A stretch of 64,000 nt of DNA from contig NC_066585.1 of NCBI RefSeq assembly GCF_024323335.1, positions 346,758,846 through 346,822,845 on the forward strand, written 5' to 3'. Each line of letters starts with the position of its first letter. The first letter of the stretch is position 1. Position numbers and translations under genes: made by a program. Source of the stretch: Lathyrus oleraceus. Taxonomy: Eukaryota; Streptophyta; Magnoliopsida; Fabales; Fabaceae. Positions 21,667 to 33,633 of the stretch are shown one piece after another. The notes under the pieces are model-generated. The model made no database searches. It was given only the letters and a program-made list of their open reading frames with translations, and had not been told where the DNA came from.

Positions 21667-24600
21667 TGTAGCGGTGTATTCGTCGCTATATGATTTATTG
21701 ATTAAATCAAAAGCAAAGCATACAATGAATTGAGTCGCCACCGCACTTTTATTTATCCAAAGGACTGGCTAAAAAGCGAACAAAAGCCTAAGAAGTTTTA
21801 CACATAGAAAACTAATAAAAAGATCAGAGAATCTGGGTAAGGGGTAAATTACGCAATGGGAAGGTGTTAGGCACCCATCACGTCCTAGGTACTCCTAGGG
21901 AGCCCTTTTCACACTTGTTGTATAAAATTGTTATTTGTTATGAAATATTTATTGTGCAAACATGGATTGAAGGGATGAGAAAAGAATATACAATTTATTA
22001 TTTTTGTGTTCGAACGGATGAACCCGTTGCCTACGTACCTTCCATCAAAGGTAAGGATCAAAACGCCGTAGTTCGGCTAAAAGATTTCCAAAAAGTTAGT
22101 GGATTCAATTTTAAACACAAGCCCTAAGGTCTTACGTTATCCACGGGAGAAAACTCAACCTTATACAAACAACGAGTCCACCATGTGAGAAAAGCTTTAA
22201 CTTGCTAGTGAGGGGTTAACCCTATAATAAGCAAGGAAGACTTACAATTCAATCAACTAAGGACAAATAGGTGAGATTAACATCAACCAACTAGGATAAA
22301 TCAAACCTATGGCTAATGTATGAAAACTTAGCAAGAATGGACAAAGCCACAAAACAATTGAATGGGTGAAGTTAATTGACTATGATTATTCATGAAAGTA
22401 GGGTCAAAGTATGATTAAGATTGATTCAAAAGAAGTATTAAGAAAATGGAGTTTGAAAAAGTCAAGGACTTGGGGTCCAGGTTTTTAATTTAAAAGCATG
22501 AAGATGTTTGCACAATATTTATCTCAAGTTTTGAAAGCAATGTGTGAAAAGGTTTAGGACAAAATGGGATGAATGGATGAAGATGGAGTGTAAAACTTCC
22601 TAGAAGGTTCACCTCTTGAAATCATATAGAAGATGACTCAAGTGTGTCCTTTGGAATAGGCAATGAGCAGTAACAAACAAGCAAAGCAAAGGAAGAAAGT
22701 CAACAAAAGCGGATACCGGATGCCAATCACTGGACTTATACCAATCTCCTAAAACAAAACTGGATATCAGAGGCCACTCTATGGACTTATACCAATCTTC
22801 TCAACAAAGAAATAAAAAGTGGATACCGGATGCCAATCTATCTGGACTTATACCAATCTCCAACAAAACAAAACAACACTTGGATGTCAGATGCCAATTT
22901 ATCTGGGCTTACTCTAACCTCCAACATATGATCATAGGAAAATAAATGCCAAAAGACATGGACTTACAATTGCATCCTCACACACAACAAACAAATGCAT
23001 CAAGCAAAGAGAAGATGAGTGGCCAATGGAATGGTCTTATACTCACTTCCATATCATAGGAACCATGGCCAATGAATGGTCTTACAATTGTCCTCAATGG
23101 GCAAACAACAAAGATATGTCACAAAGACAAATGAAATGATCATGCACTAATGAGCAAGTAATGATGATAAATGCACAAAGCATACAAGCAGACATGTACA
23201 AATGAACTAAGTAATCAATCAACCAAAGTCATTCAGCACACTCTATAACCAAACAATTTGGCTCATACAAAGGGTTAGGCATTGAAGCCAACTGGAATAG
23301 GGTTAATGGTGCTCTTAACCTTGACATTGAGAGCCAAGGTGAAGCAGATGAAAGGATATGAGGGGTGTGCCTCATGCTCTTATCCCTGGTCAGGGAGAGC
23401 TTTGAATATCAGAAGGTGTGGGAGTTCAGAAAGTAGGAACTCTCTCCACAAGTTAGACTCTATGGATCTTGGGTTTTTACTCACTATGCATCAACACAAG
23501 TAGTGTGAGCAAGGTGAGTGACTCACAGAATAGTAGGAGATAGGCTACATATCTCTTTGATCTACCAATTGCCTCAAATGAGGAATTTTCCTGCTTGGGA
23601 CAAAAGTAAACAAGCACAAACATCACCTCTTAAGGAGGACTTCAGACAGTTGCCTTGCCAAGTAACAGGCCAGGTCTTCCAGACTACATGAAGACAAGAG
23701 ATTCTACCTCAATGCAAATGCTATCAAGCAAAGCAATGCAAGTTCTTAAAAGAACTGAGAAACTAATGGTACCTGAAACCAATCAAACATAATCAGTATG
23801 CAACTCAAATTCAAAACCAATATAAGATAAGGATCAACACAATCAGTCAAAGGTGCAATGCACAAAGCTCAAAGCATATGAGCTAAGCATCCTACAAAAC
23901 AAACAAGTTAGTTCATGACAAACAATCAGACTCAATCAACTTGCATTAGTCTCCTTAAAGCATTTGCTTCTTAACCTGAAAAACCAAACTCAAACATGAG
24001 CAACAAGACCACTAGGATAAGCCTAGGGTCAAAAGGAGATAAAAAATCCAAAACAGCAAGTGAAAGCTATCCAAAATCAAGTTCAAACAATTAAGAAACA
24101 AACCCAAGTGGTTTCACATTCATATCATTCATCATTATCATTTCACAAACAAATTAGGTCAAAGCATGTCATATAGAAGCTCATAGAAGTCAACAGAATG
24201 ATTTAACTCAAATCCAATCACAAACATTTCAATAAATCCTCAAATAATTCATGATCAATCATCATCCACAACATGATAAGCATACCAAATTTCAGCTTAT
24301 TTGAATCAAGGGAAGTAGGTCAATGAAAATCAGAAAGTCAAAGCAAGTTCAAGCAAACTCATACAAAGCATCAAAACATGCACCAACTTCAATTAATCAT
24401 AAAACAGAAACAAAACATGATAAATGAATGGAACTAAAGCCATGATAAACTTCAAGATGTCTACATTACACATGCCAAATTTCAAGTCCATCCAATTAAG
24501 CATTAGAATTTCACAAATCAAATGAAATCATGTATCACAAAAAGTCAACAAAGGACCAAACAGAGGAGAAAATTCCAATCAAATAGTAAATGCCATCAAT

Positions 24601-27084
24601 AATTCCAGAAAAATTCACATGCATTCTCAACATCCATAGGTATCTTCATGCAAAAATCCAGACCAATTTGAGTTCAATAAGCATGGTAATTAAAATCATG
24701 AAGTTGGACATGAATGGTGTGACACAAATTGTCACACCTCTATTCAAAAAATCATATCTCATCAACCAGCAATGATAAATTCACAAACTATATACCAAAA
24801 TCACCATGAACATGTCTAGTTTAAGCACAAAAAATTTCAGCCTCATATGATCATCCATCATTATTTCACAAGCAAAAAGGCATGGCATACACAAAATGGA
24901 CACACATGAACAAACCCTAGCACATTTAAAAATCCACACGTGCAAAAAATCTGGAAAAATCACCATAATAAACTAGATATCATGAGGAGCATTTCACAAA
25001 AAATCCCATCAAATTTGGACAATTATTGGCAGAGTTATGAATTTTCTAAGTTTGCCATGCCAAGTGAAATAATAATTGAAAAATGAAATGATTTAATTGA
25101 ATTAAATAAACAGCAATGGCAAAACGGTAAATAACCGCCCCCTTAAGTGAAACGCCGCGTTTCACTTAAGGGCGTGTCGCGTGCTTACTGGTGCATGGCC
25201 AATGAAACAGTGACCTCATGCAAAACGAAAACTCCAAATGGCCAAACACGAATCTGGGTACAGAGAAATTAGGGTTTATGCTACAGTCGCCATGTTCATC
25301 AACACGATGAACTTTTGTCCCAGATTTTTGAAATGACCATACCATTCAACTCATCTCACAGAGTACATCAACATTCCAACATTCATTAATCTTAAATCAT
25401 GCAAAAATGGAAGAAACGAGCAAGATAATATTTGAATATCAAACTTTAAATCCATTTTTCTCTCTTAATACTCAACCATTTCTCACGATTTAAAGCTCAT
25501 TGTACTCAGCATGGCAAGATCTTTAACAAACATATCATGATTTGGACAATGGCAAGGTTCGAAAATTTACCTAATTTGAAGAGCAGTATGGATTCTGGGA
25601 TTCTTTGGTCACAACAAGGCGAAACAGATACTTAATGATGTTCCAGATGATGAATGGACCGTGAAATTCAGCTCAACAAACCCTGAGGCAGCTCCAATCA
25701 ATATCTGCCATGAAAGAAAGCTCAATGCAACAATGTTGTTCTTGGCTCTACAGCTATGAAATAATGCTTGCAAATGCTTCCAAAAGGATGATGGATGATA
25801 GACTAATGCACAAGAGCACGAATTCTTTTGTAATTTTTCAGAAAAAACCAAGTGAAGAATTGAGAGTTTTTTGAGAGAAAATGAAGTTCAGATCTGATTT
25901 GTGAGTGTGGCTAGGGTTTGCAGTCTGAAATGTGCAATATATACTTCTAATTAACAATGCCTAAGCTTGGTTAGTGAAGTGGTAAATGAAATTAGCTTAA
26001 ATGAAGTGTTTTGGTTAATTGGTGAAATTACTCAAATTGCATGTGCATGGCATGCTACAGTGCGAAAATGGGCTTAGGCACACTCCAAATGTGGTTTTCA
26101 GTCATTTGCAAATGGTAGAATATGTGGACAATGATTAATTTGGAAGTCCATTTTTCACCCCTCTCTTTTTAATTCAATGCACTTGAAAAAGGCCATTTTG
26201 ATTGGAAGATTTTTGGTGAAATGTGATGAAGGATTTGGATAGAGCATATCAAATGTGACTTGTAGCAAAAAACCTCACTCAATTTGGCCAAATGGTTTGA
26301 AAGTTATCTCACTTTGAAGTTCAAAAATTCTTGAGAATGATTTGATCATAACTTGCCAACCACACATGAGAAATGAGTGTTCTTGGACTTTTTGGAAATG
26401 GGAGAACAGGATCTTCAACTTTCATGTTGGACAAAAATTCATTTGAAGCTTGTATGATGATGTAATTTTGAGGAGAAGAACTTTCCATTTTTGGCAATTC
26501 CAATTACAGGTCAACTTACTATTTTTGGAAACTTTTTGTCTGACCTCCAATCCTTCACTGATGATGTTTGACATGTTACATGAGGCTTATATGGACATGA
26601 ATGAGACCTCTCAAACCAATTCCCACCATCAAATCACTGATTAAATGCACAGTTGACCACAATTGACTTTGCTAGGGTTTTGGTTGACTGAACCATGTTC
26701 TGATGAATTCCAAGCCCCTACCACTTGAGATCTTGATTCAACATGATGTCACAAATCATATGAACTCTTGATGAATGATCATGGTTCCCAAATTCTTCAA
26801 GAATGGCCACCATCCAATGCTCAATGAATGATTTGACTGTTCTGACCTAGCTTGCTTCATCTGCAAGTAACATGGTTAGATGACAATATTTTTGTACTTT
26901 TGGTTAGCAAACAGATGAAAAGCAATGATATACAAATGCAATACATGCTTGGTGATCAAGAACCACACTCACAAGATAACCCACCCACTAGGAGGGAAGC
27001 AAAGGTGTACAAAGATCCTTGAGGCAATGATATGGTATGATATGATGCCATGAGGGATCTTAGGGACAAAATTGGGGTCTTACA
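21667..27084 (-). mobile_element. Solo LTR of an Ogre/Tat element (5418 bp), minus strand
   Basis: On the minus strand it starts TGTAAGACCCCAATTTTG at 27084 and ends ACACCGCTACA at 21667. GATAC flanks it at 21662-21666 and 27085-27089. The U5 side (21720-22080) has GTGGCGACTC and the conserved GTGTTAGGCACCC and CCTACGTACC blocks (given as plus-strand text). A TATA-like TATATATT lies near 25937 (minus strand). A four-copy repeat is at 22711-22925. There is no PBS or coding domain, so it is a solo LTR. It is related to the LTR of element D (55917-60517). Confidence 0.93.
22711..22925 (-). repeat. Four-copy repeat of 51-61 bp in the solo LTR
   Basis: Units start with GGATACC/GGATATC/GGATGTC at 22711, 22762, 22821 and 22882 and contain (C)GGATGCCAAT...GGACTTATACCAATCTCC. 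A weaker related pair with GGCCAATG(G)AATGGTCTTA follows at about 23020-23080. Confidence 0.75.
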
Positions 27085-27470
27085 GATACATAGGCACGAG
27101 GGCCCAAATCCTTGGCGAGCACAATTATTTCTCACCTTTTCTCACAATTATTTCTCACTTTTTCTCACAATTATCTATTACCTTCATTTTCTCACCTTTT
27201 CACAATTATCTATTAACCCACTGTTTCCCCTTTCACGAGTAATCTTCAGATAATAACACTTATTCTTGCAGAGAACATTCAAAACGGTTCCCATAGAGTA
27301 CCATGGATGTTAGGGGTGCTAATACCTTCCCCTTGCATAGCCGATTTCCTTACCCATTTCTCTTTCCCCTGGGTTTTATCGATGTTTTCCCTTTCCTTCG
27401 GGAGTAAATAAAGTTCGATGGCGACTTTGTTGTATCTTTAAGCGTGTGATGCGCTCGGGTATAATTCACG
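27085..27470 (+). mobile_element. Element A 3' LTR, piece 4 (LTR 3' end)
   Basis: After the duplicated GATAC this piece holds the group's U5 signature: GGTGCTAATACCTTCCCC (about 27317), GGGTTTTATCGATG, then GGAGTAAATAAAGTTCGATGG and CGACTTTG (about 27400-27430). The last LTR base is not certain. The end is placed near 27470, where the sequence character changes. Confidence 0.7.
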
Positions 27471-28362
27471 TAGCTTTAGCATGCAATCACTAGGAGTATA
27501 AATGCAAGAGTAGAGTTAGAGAGATGACACCAAGATTTATAGTGCTTCAACGTTCGTCCTTGCTTGACCTACGTGCACTCTTCAATGGTTTCCCATGGAA
27601 CCTGTATAGTTCTTTGTTATTTGACATATATTTCTAAGATTTTATACAATCACCAATCCACAATTTACAACTAAGAAAATAAATCTCCTAATTTGGATCT
27701 TGACTTGTATCTAGCAAACTTTCAAAATCTTCTACATAATCTTTACTTGAATACGTTTCTTGAACCTTCCAATAACACCAATTCTGCTCCAAGCCTTCTT
27801 GTGTAGCTATCAACCCCTTGATCTTACCGATTTCTTGAGCGGTGATATTGTTTGAATATCCGATAATAACTCCGCCTTATCTGTAGCCTTCCACTCAGTT
27901 ACAACTAAAGCAATGCTTGAGAGAAGAACTTACTTCTTTTCAATGGACTTTTTCATCACCATTGACAATCCCTCTTTCTTGCTAACGTCCTGAAAACTCA
28001 ACAAGATATCCAAGAATAGTTAGTTTCAAGTACACGCCTCCTTCAATCAATCTTAGAAATCTAGTTATCAAGATCTGAACTCAATTGAAGTTGAAGATGT
28101 GAGAAATTCATAACAAGACTTTTAACACTCAAAACAGAGAAAATTGATTTTCACACAAAATTACACTGAAAAATCTTAACAATGTGATGTATGTTATGTT
28201 TGAATGATGACATAAAATGATTTAGAAGTGGTTGAGATGAAGTACACAAAATGGTTGAAAAAAGGTAGTTAGATATGAATCAAGAAAAATATGATTTAAA
28301 TCAAATGAGTAAAAATGAAGTGAAATGAAAGAAATACCCAAAATTTGAAAAATATGCTAGTT

Positions 28363-28716
28363 GATTCGGATCAGGGAATACATTATTCGAATCACAAGCC
28401 TTCTAATTCAAATCAAGAACAAAAAGTTATTCGAATCAAATGGCCCAGAACTGACAGGATTTTTAGGAAAAATAATTTGATTCAGATCATGTTGAAAGTT
28501 TGATTCAAATCAAACAAAATTAACTATGATTTATGAAAAATGAAATTGATTCAGATCATGTACAAATTCATATTCAAGTCAAATAAGGCAAAATTTGTTC
28601 CCGGGAAAATGATCAGGATCAAGTGAGAAATATAATCAGGATCAAATTGTTGAGTTGAGCTATTGTCCAATTTTATCAGAATCACAAATTCAGCGTAAAA
28701 CTGTCTTATTCGAATC
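28363..28716. repeat. ATTCGAAT palindrome array
   Basis: About twelve copies of GATTCGAATCA and decayed forms (GATTCAGATC, GATTCAAATC). Motif centres are at 28367, 28388, 28409, 28432, 28483, 28506, 28552, 28575, 28615, 28637, 28677 and 28711. Neighbours are often 21-23 bp apart. Confidence 0.75.
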
Positions 28717-29475
28717 AATCTTGTAAAATCTCGAATTTTCAAGTTTTCAAAAGTTTTTTAAGATTTTACCTTGAAACAATTTTTTTTAAAAACACAAGGG
28801 GAATTCAATTCACTATCATATGCTATTGATCAAATAGAACTTAGATCAAGATCAAATCTAACCAAAGTTTTATGCATACTAAGCATGAGAAATGCAATCA
28901 TGTGAAGACTCAACGAATCGAAATAAAAATATAGATGAAAGCAATAAAATAAGCAACAAAATAACCGGATAGTAGAGACATGCAAGTACAATCTCACGAA
29001 CCATAAAACCTTGGTTTTAGCAAGGGATAACGAATAACCTAAGAGATTTTAACAAGTGGCTAATCTTGAGCCTTATCAAGGTTTTACTATCGGGCTAAAC
29101 TTTAAACTAACCTTGGTTTTTCCGTGGGCTGACCAATAACCTATTGAAAGATTTTATCACGAGCTAAGCATTCAAACCCAAATAAGGGTTTGAACACACA
29201 ATCCATAAACCAAAGCTTTTATGGGTTTAGCTTCTAACCCAAACAAATAATTCCTAAATGAATAATATTCAACCAAGATGTAAATAACATTTCCTTGGTG
29301 AATTTTACAATTCTACCCTTCCAAAATTACAACTTCTCTTTTTCAAAAAGGACTTTCTCGAAAAGAAATATGGCTTAAAACTTAGTGAAAGAAAGTAAAA
29401 GAAAAATTTAGAGAGAGAGAGAGAGAGAAGTATAACATGAAACTCGATCTAGATGATTTGAAATGAGGGAAGTGA

Positions 29476-29489
29476 CCTCTATTTATAGG
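29476..29489 (-). promoter_or_regulatory. TATA box of the minus-strand LTR remnant
   Basis: The complement reads CCTATAAATAGAGG, the typical plant LTR TATA context. A CT-rich leader follows about 50 bases downstream. Confidence 0.55.
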
Positions 29490-29540
29490 CTAGAGGTTGG
29501 CTCAAAAAGAAAATTGATTTTAATGCATTTAAAGACTTTT

Positions 29541-29715
29541 TAATCGATTAACATCTAATGCCAATCGATTAGATACCTAAAAAATAATCGATTATAAATT
29601 CAATAAAGGAAAGAAAATATACTTAGACATTACACATCATTAAGGTGTTGTCCTAATTGTTTAGGACTCACTTTTGAACTGAGCCAATCAATTAGGTTAA
29701 TGTGGAAATCGATTG
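29541..29715. repeat. AATCGATT palindrome pairs
   Basis: TAATCGATTA and variants are centred at 29545, 29566, 29589, 29689 and 29710. Gaps are 21 and 23 bp in the first group and 21 bp in the second pair. Confidence 0.75.
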
Positions 29716-30059
29716 GAAAAGATAAAACTTTACCCACAACTTACTTTGACAGCTTGTAACTCATCTGGCATGTGTTTCTCAAAAAACATTCTTCATAAAA
29801 TAAGTTTGCAAACAAGTTTATATGTGTGCTTTAGCCATCTACTTTTACGAGATTGCCCTTATGCTTTACAAAGTGTTCACTCAGTTTAACTAAAATAGTG
29901 ATTTCAATGATTTCAAGGCTTGTCATATGTTCCTCTCTTGTAGAAACTTGCTTGAGTTCTCTTGAGATGAGGCTTTGAGTTAAGTTCCGTTTAATTTCAG
30001 TCATCAGATTAGTCAGGTCCATCAAACCCTTAATACTTAAGTTTGCATCTTTAACCGCT

Positions 30060-30660
30060 TAACCGCATATGCTTGACTTATTATCAGTTGTCATTATTCA
30101 TACAATAGTTGTCATCATCAAAATTTGCAGTTCTTGTTAAAGCATATCACCGGTAAACAAGGTTCTACATAACTAGCACAAATGTCTAGTTTTATTTTAA
30201 TTTTGTCTAACTCATTTTGAAAGACACTCGTTTTACTTTCTAAAGATGAAATTATTTTCTTTTGTTTAGTGCACATCCTAGACAGATTTAGACATTCATC
30301 ATTTAATTCATTAAAGGCATTTTGTAATTCATCATAGGATGCTTCATCATTACTAACCTTTTTGTCTCTAAGATCGGAGTGATATGATGCCTTTTAACGA
30401 GATATGTGCTTGTTATTCATTTTTAGAATTTGAAGATGAGCTTACTTCATTGTATTCCCATGCAATATATTATTTCTTTGGTGTGATGTCCTTCTTTATT
30501 TTAAAGTCATCTTTATTTTGGAGAGATGGATAATTGGACTTAATGTGCCTTTATTTCCCACATTCAAAGAAAGTGAAGTTTTGATTTGACGTTGATGTTT
30601 CCTTCTTTTTCACAAGAGTGAACAAGCCATGTCCCTATTTTGAATGGTCGAGGTATACTG
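30060..30660 (-). pseudogene. gag: Worn Ty1-copia gag fragment
   Basis: The minus strand reads, with stops and shifts, a segment like F-F-E-C-G-K-*-R-H-I-K-S-N-Y-P, a decayed CCHC zinc knuckle (first and last Cys lost, one stop). After it come KDITPKKYIAWE and SSSSNSKNE. Further on a helical stretch (SYDELQNAFNELNDECLNLS, then IISSLESKTSVFQNELDKIK) resembles the coiled coil found after the knuckle in Sirevirus-type gag proteins. Gag packages the element RNA. This copy cannot be functional. No pol follows before the LTR-like sequence, so a large deletion is inferred. Confidence 0.65.
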
Positions 30661-31604
30661 GAAATTGAAGAGATAAAAGTAAAGCATCAGAGTTAGCACC
30701 CCCTAATTGTTTTTGAACCAATATTGAAATACACTGATATATGCCTAGCTCATCTGATGCAACTACGAAGGAGAAATCACCTCAAAGTCGTTAAAGGGAA
30801 GCTGAAATCATACATGAGAAAACATAAATTAATGGACGGGAAAAATGCACCCCTCATATTTTCTATAAAAACTCTTATCACCCTATAAAGGTAGAACTCT
30901 CCAATAGAGGAAGGAACCACCATAGTGAAAGCATTGTCCAAACCTCCCTTGCCGATGTAGACAAAAACCGTGTCCAACGTCTCTTGATCCATGCATGACG
31001 ACCGATCTTCACCTCTTCATGCATTGTTGGTCAGCTAGTTACCTCAATCCTTTCCAATATCATTGCTAAAAGATAAAAAATAACAATCATAAGTATAATC
31101 TCATGATTTTGATTTAATCCACCACCTAACTTCATTATTAGTTAGGTCACAACCAAAGGCACATTAGTGTGCCCTAATATAAGTTTTAGCCTTCCTCTTT
31201 CTCCTTCATCTTTCGCTTGAGGTCTCTCGCATGCTTTGGGTTAGTTAAAGGAAAAGATGGAAAAGAAAAAAACTTGAAAATTCTTTAAGATCAATGCCAC
31301 CAGATCTATGCCTTCTTGAACAATAGCGTCAACTTTCAGTTTTTCCATAAAGCTCATACTAAGATTTCTAGTGAGGGACATACAAAGTAGCAAAAAGGAA
31401 GTTTATTATTACCTAGGAGAGCTCACAATGTTTGATAAGAAATGAGATTGAATCCCCTGAACTCCAAGAAGGTCGTTGGAGTATATAAGGAAAGACTTAA
31501 AAGAATGAGCGCTGAGACACGATAAGTCGAGTACAATAACTAAAAATAGGAAAATTAAGGACTTAGAAAATGAGAGAGACAAAAAGAGGAATAATTAAAA
31601 AGAG

Positions 31605-31699
<95 letters not shown>

Positions 31700-32172
31700 A
31701 ATATCGATGAAAACGCTCAAGCATAACCAATAATCTATATTTAACCTCGATATTATTACAACACTCGAGTGCCCTAAAGATATCATTGATGTTCCTTAAG
31801 GCTAAGGGTCATATGGAGGATTCATACTGCAAAGTATTTTGGTTATAAGACAACCATTTAATGTGTGTGTTCCTGAGGTCACTTATTCTCACTCAATGCA
31901 TTCTCGGTCTCGTCTCCAAGATAGAGATCTACCATTGAATTTCGAGGCGGCGAAGAAGAACAATACTGAGGCCGATTCAAAGCTACTAACACAATCTTAA
32001 CTTCATTCATATAGTAGTAAGAACTCAGAGAGCAACTGTTCCGGATAGGGAAAATGGCCAAACAAGACCATCCCAATAACAAATGCCTAATCCAAAATAC
32101 CCTCGTAAGGGAACGATGGATAGGTAGAGCTTTGCTAAAGGAACGCACCCCAGATCTGAACTACTTACTCAT
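30661..32172. other. Unassigned intergenic sequence
   Basis: 1.5 kb with no recognisable domain on either strand. It holds the (AT)n run at 31606-31697. The minus-strand ORFs at 30777-30992 and 31879-32148 show no motif I know. It is probably an older LTR fragment. The right edge is the start of element C's LTR at 32173. Confidence 0.4.
31606..31697. repeat. (AT)n microsatellite, about 92 bp
   Basis: Uninterrupted alternating AT. The reading of repeated Ile-Tyr across it is not a gene. Confidence 0.95.
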
Positions 32173-33417
32173 TGTCATACCCTAATTTTATCAATAAGAT
32201 TCCACCTATCGTATCATTTGCATTTCAACCAAGATCACAAACATGGTATTCTCCTAACCTTCGCCTCTTTGGGTTTTCCTTTGTGTGAGATCATCAAGGA
32301 CCTTTTATGTTTTCTTTTACCGTTTTTCTTGCTTGCATTCTAACTTTGCTAACCTTATTCAAAATACCAAAATATATGTTGTCTCCTTTTTGTTATTGTA
32401 CAAGGTAGGGACTTGCAATCAAAGGATCAAGTTTGGTTTCTAATTAGGGTTTTTATTCCCAAAGTCAAAGTTTGGTCAACAAGAGCTTTTACTTCAAGGC
32501 ATGATATATAATCTTAGGTCATATTAATGTCAAGCTTCATTCAATATCATTTGATCAAGAGAAGTTCAAGTTGGTGCATGATTTCAAAGTTGATTCAAGT
32601 ATTATTCATGTGTTTATTTCCATACCATCTCCATCCAATTTTTAAGAAATTATCAAGATTATTCAATGGAGAATCGAGTTTCCTCCATTTGGTATTCAAG
32701 TGTTCATCATTGGGCCTTTGAATGCAAGAAATGGCAAGAAAACACAAGTCGTTACATGTTTGGTTGACCTAAAATCAAGTATGACATGTCATTTGGTCAA
32801 AACAATATAACTCTCTCATTTCTCAACATTTTTGGAATCTACTTCGAGCCAAATGTCACATTTGAACTCCTCTGCAACTTTGCTTCAAGTGTCAAACATC
32901 AATTTTGCCTCTAAGTCCATAAATTTTGGAATTTTCCAAGATGCCCATGTGTGCACAAAAGTAGGCCCAAGACCTGGTCAACCTAATGCCTAGCCTAGAA
33001 TTTCAGGTCATGACCCCAACTTTCCATCCATGCCATTTTCAAATCAAGCATACTTTTGACTTGATTCTTTTTGCATTTGATTCTTCATCGTGAGGAGATC
33101 ATTTGGCATAAAGAATATCTCAAAACGCACGAGTGAATCTCATTTGTCCTAAGCTCCAACATGGTACCATGGACTTTACTTCTTGCACAACTTTCAGGTC
33201 ACGAATCTCATGTCATTTTTAATATGGGACCACTTGTACATGTGAAACTCATTTGAGGACCTAGAACACATCTGAACAAACACAAAACGACTTCGTTTCA
33301 TCATCAACTCACACATTTCATGTTTCATCTCACATGCTTTTCAAATCATCAAAGTTATGACCTAATTCACACAAATTTGCCTCAAAATCACACGTACTAT
33401 GATATCACTTAACTCCC

Positions 33418-33425
33418 TATAAATA
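33418..33425 (+). promoter_or_regulatory. TATA box of element C LTR
   Basis: TATAAATA in CCCTATAAATAGAGG. The transcript would start near 33450, so the copia insertion at 33634 lies in the transcribed leader of C. Confidence 0.65.
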
Positions 33426-33633
33426 GAGGAAGCATTTGCCTTCATTTCCAAGCTTTAATAGCCAAAGAAACCCTGAAACCATTCGAACCCAATACCTCAA
33501 AAAACTTGTTAACCATATCCTTGATTCAAGATCTTTTAGCTTCGAATCTTTGCCCATAATCACTCATCGACACCTTCTGAAGCTAAGTGAAGCATTGTCG
33601 TGGCTCGAAACTCCTTGGAACTAGACTTCCAAA

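Larger units (their letters stand above)
27471..30060 (-). mobile_element. Probable copia LTR remnant, minus strand
   Basis: AT-rich non-coding sequence with an LTR-like layout on the minus strand. CCTATAAATAGAGG (complement of 29476-29489) is a strong TATA context, followed by a CT-run leader (complement of the GA run at 29410-29430). Palindrome arrays occur upstream (29541-29715) and downstream (28363-28716) of the TATA. It lies downstream, on that strand, of a worn copia gag (30060-30660), so it is best read as the 3' LTR of an internally deleted element. Exact ends and target duplications were not found. Confidence 0.45.

Noticed and set aside
31595..31786. 63-codon ORF of alternating Ile and Tyr
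   Set aside because: Translation of an (AT)n microsatellite. The same applies to 62253-62480.
30661..32172. Host gene fragment
   Set aside because: No frame with conserved residues or splice structure was found on either strand. Left as unassigned.
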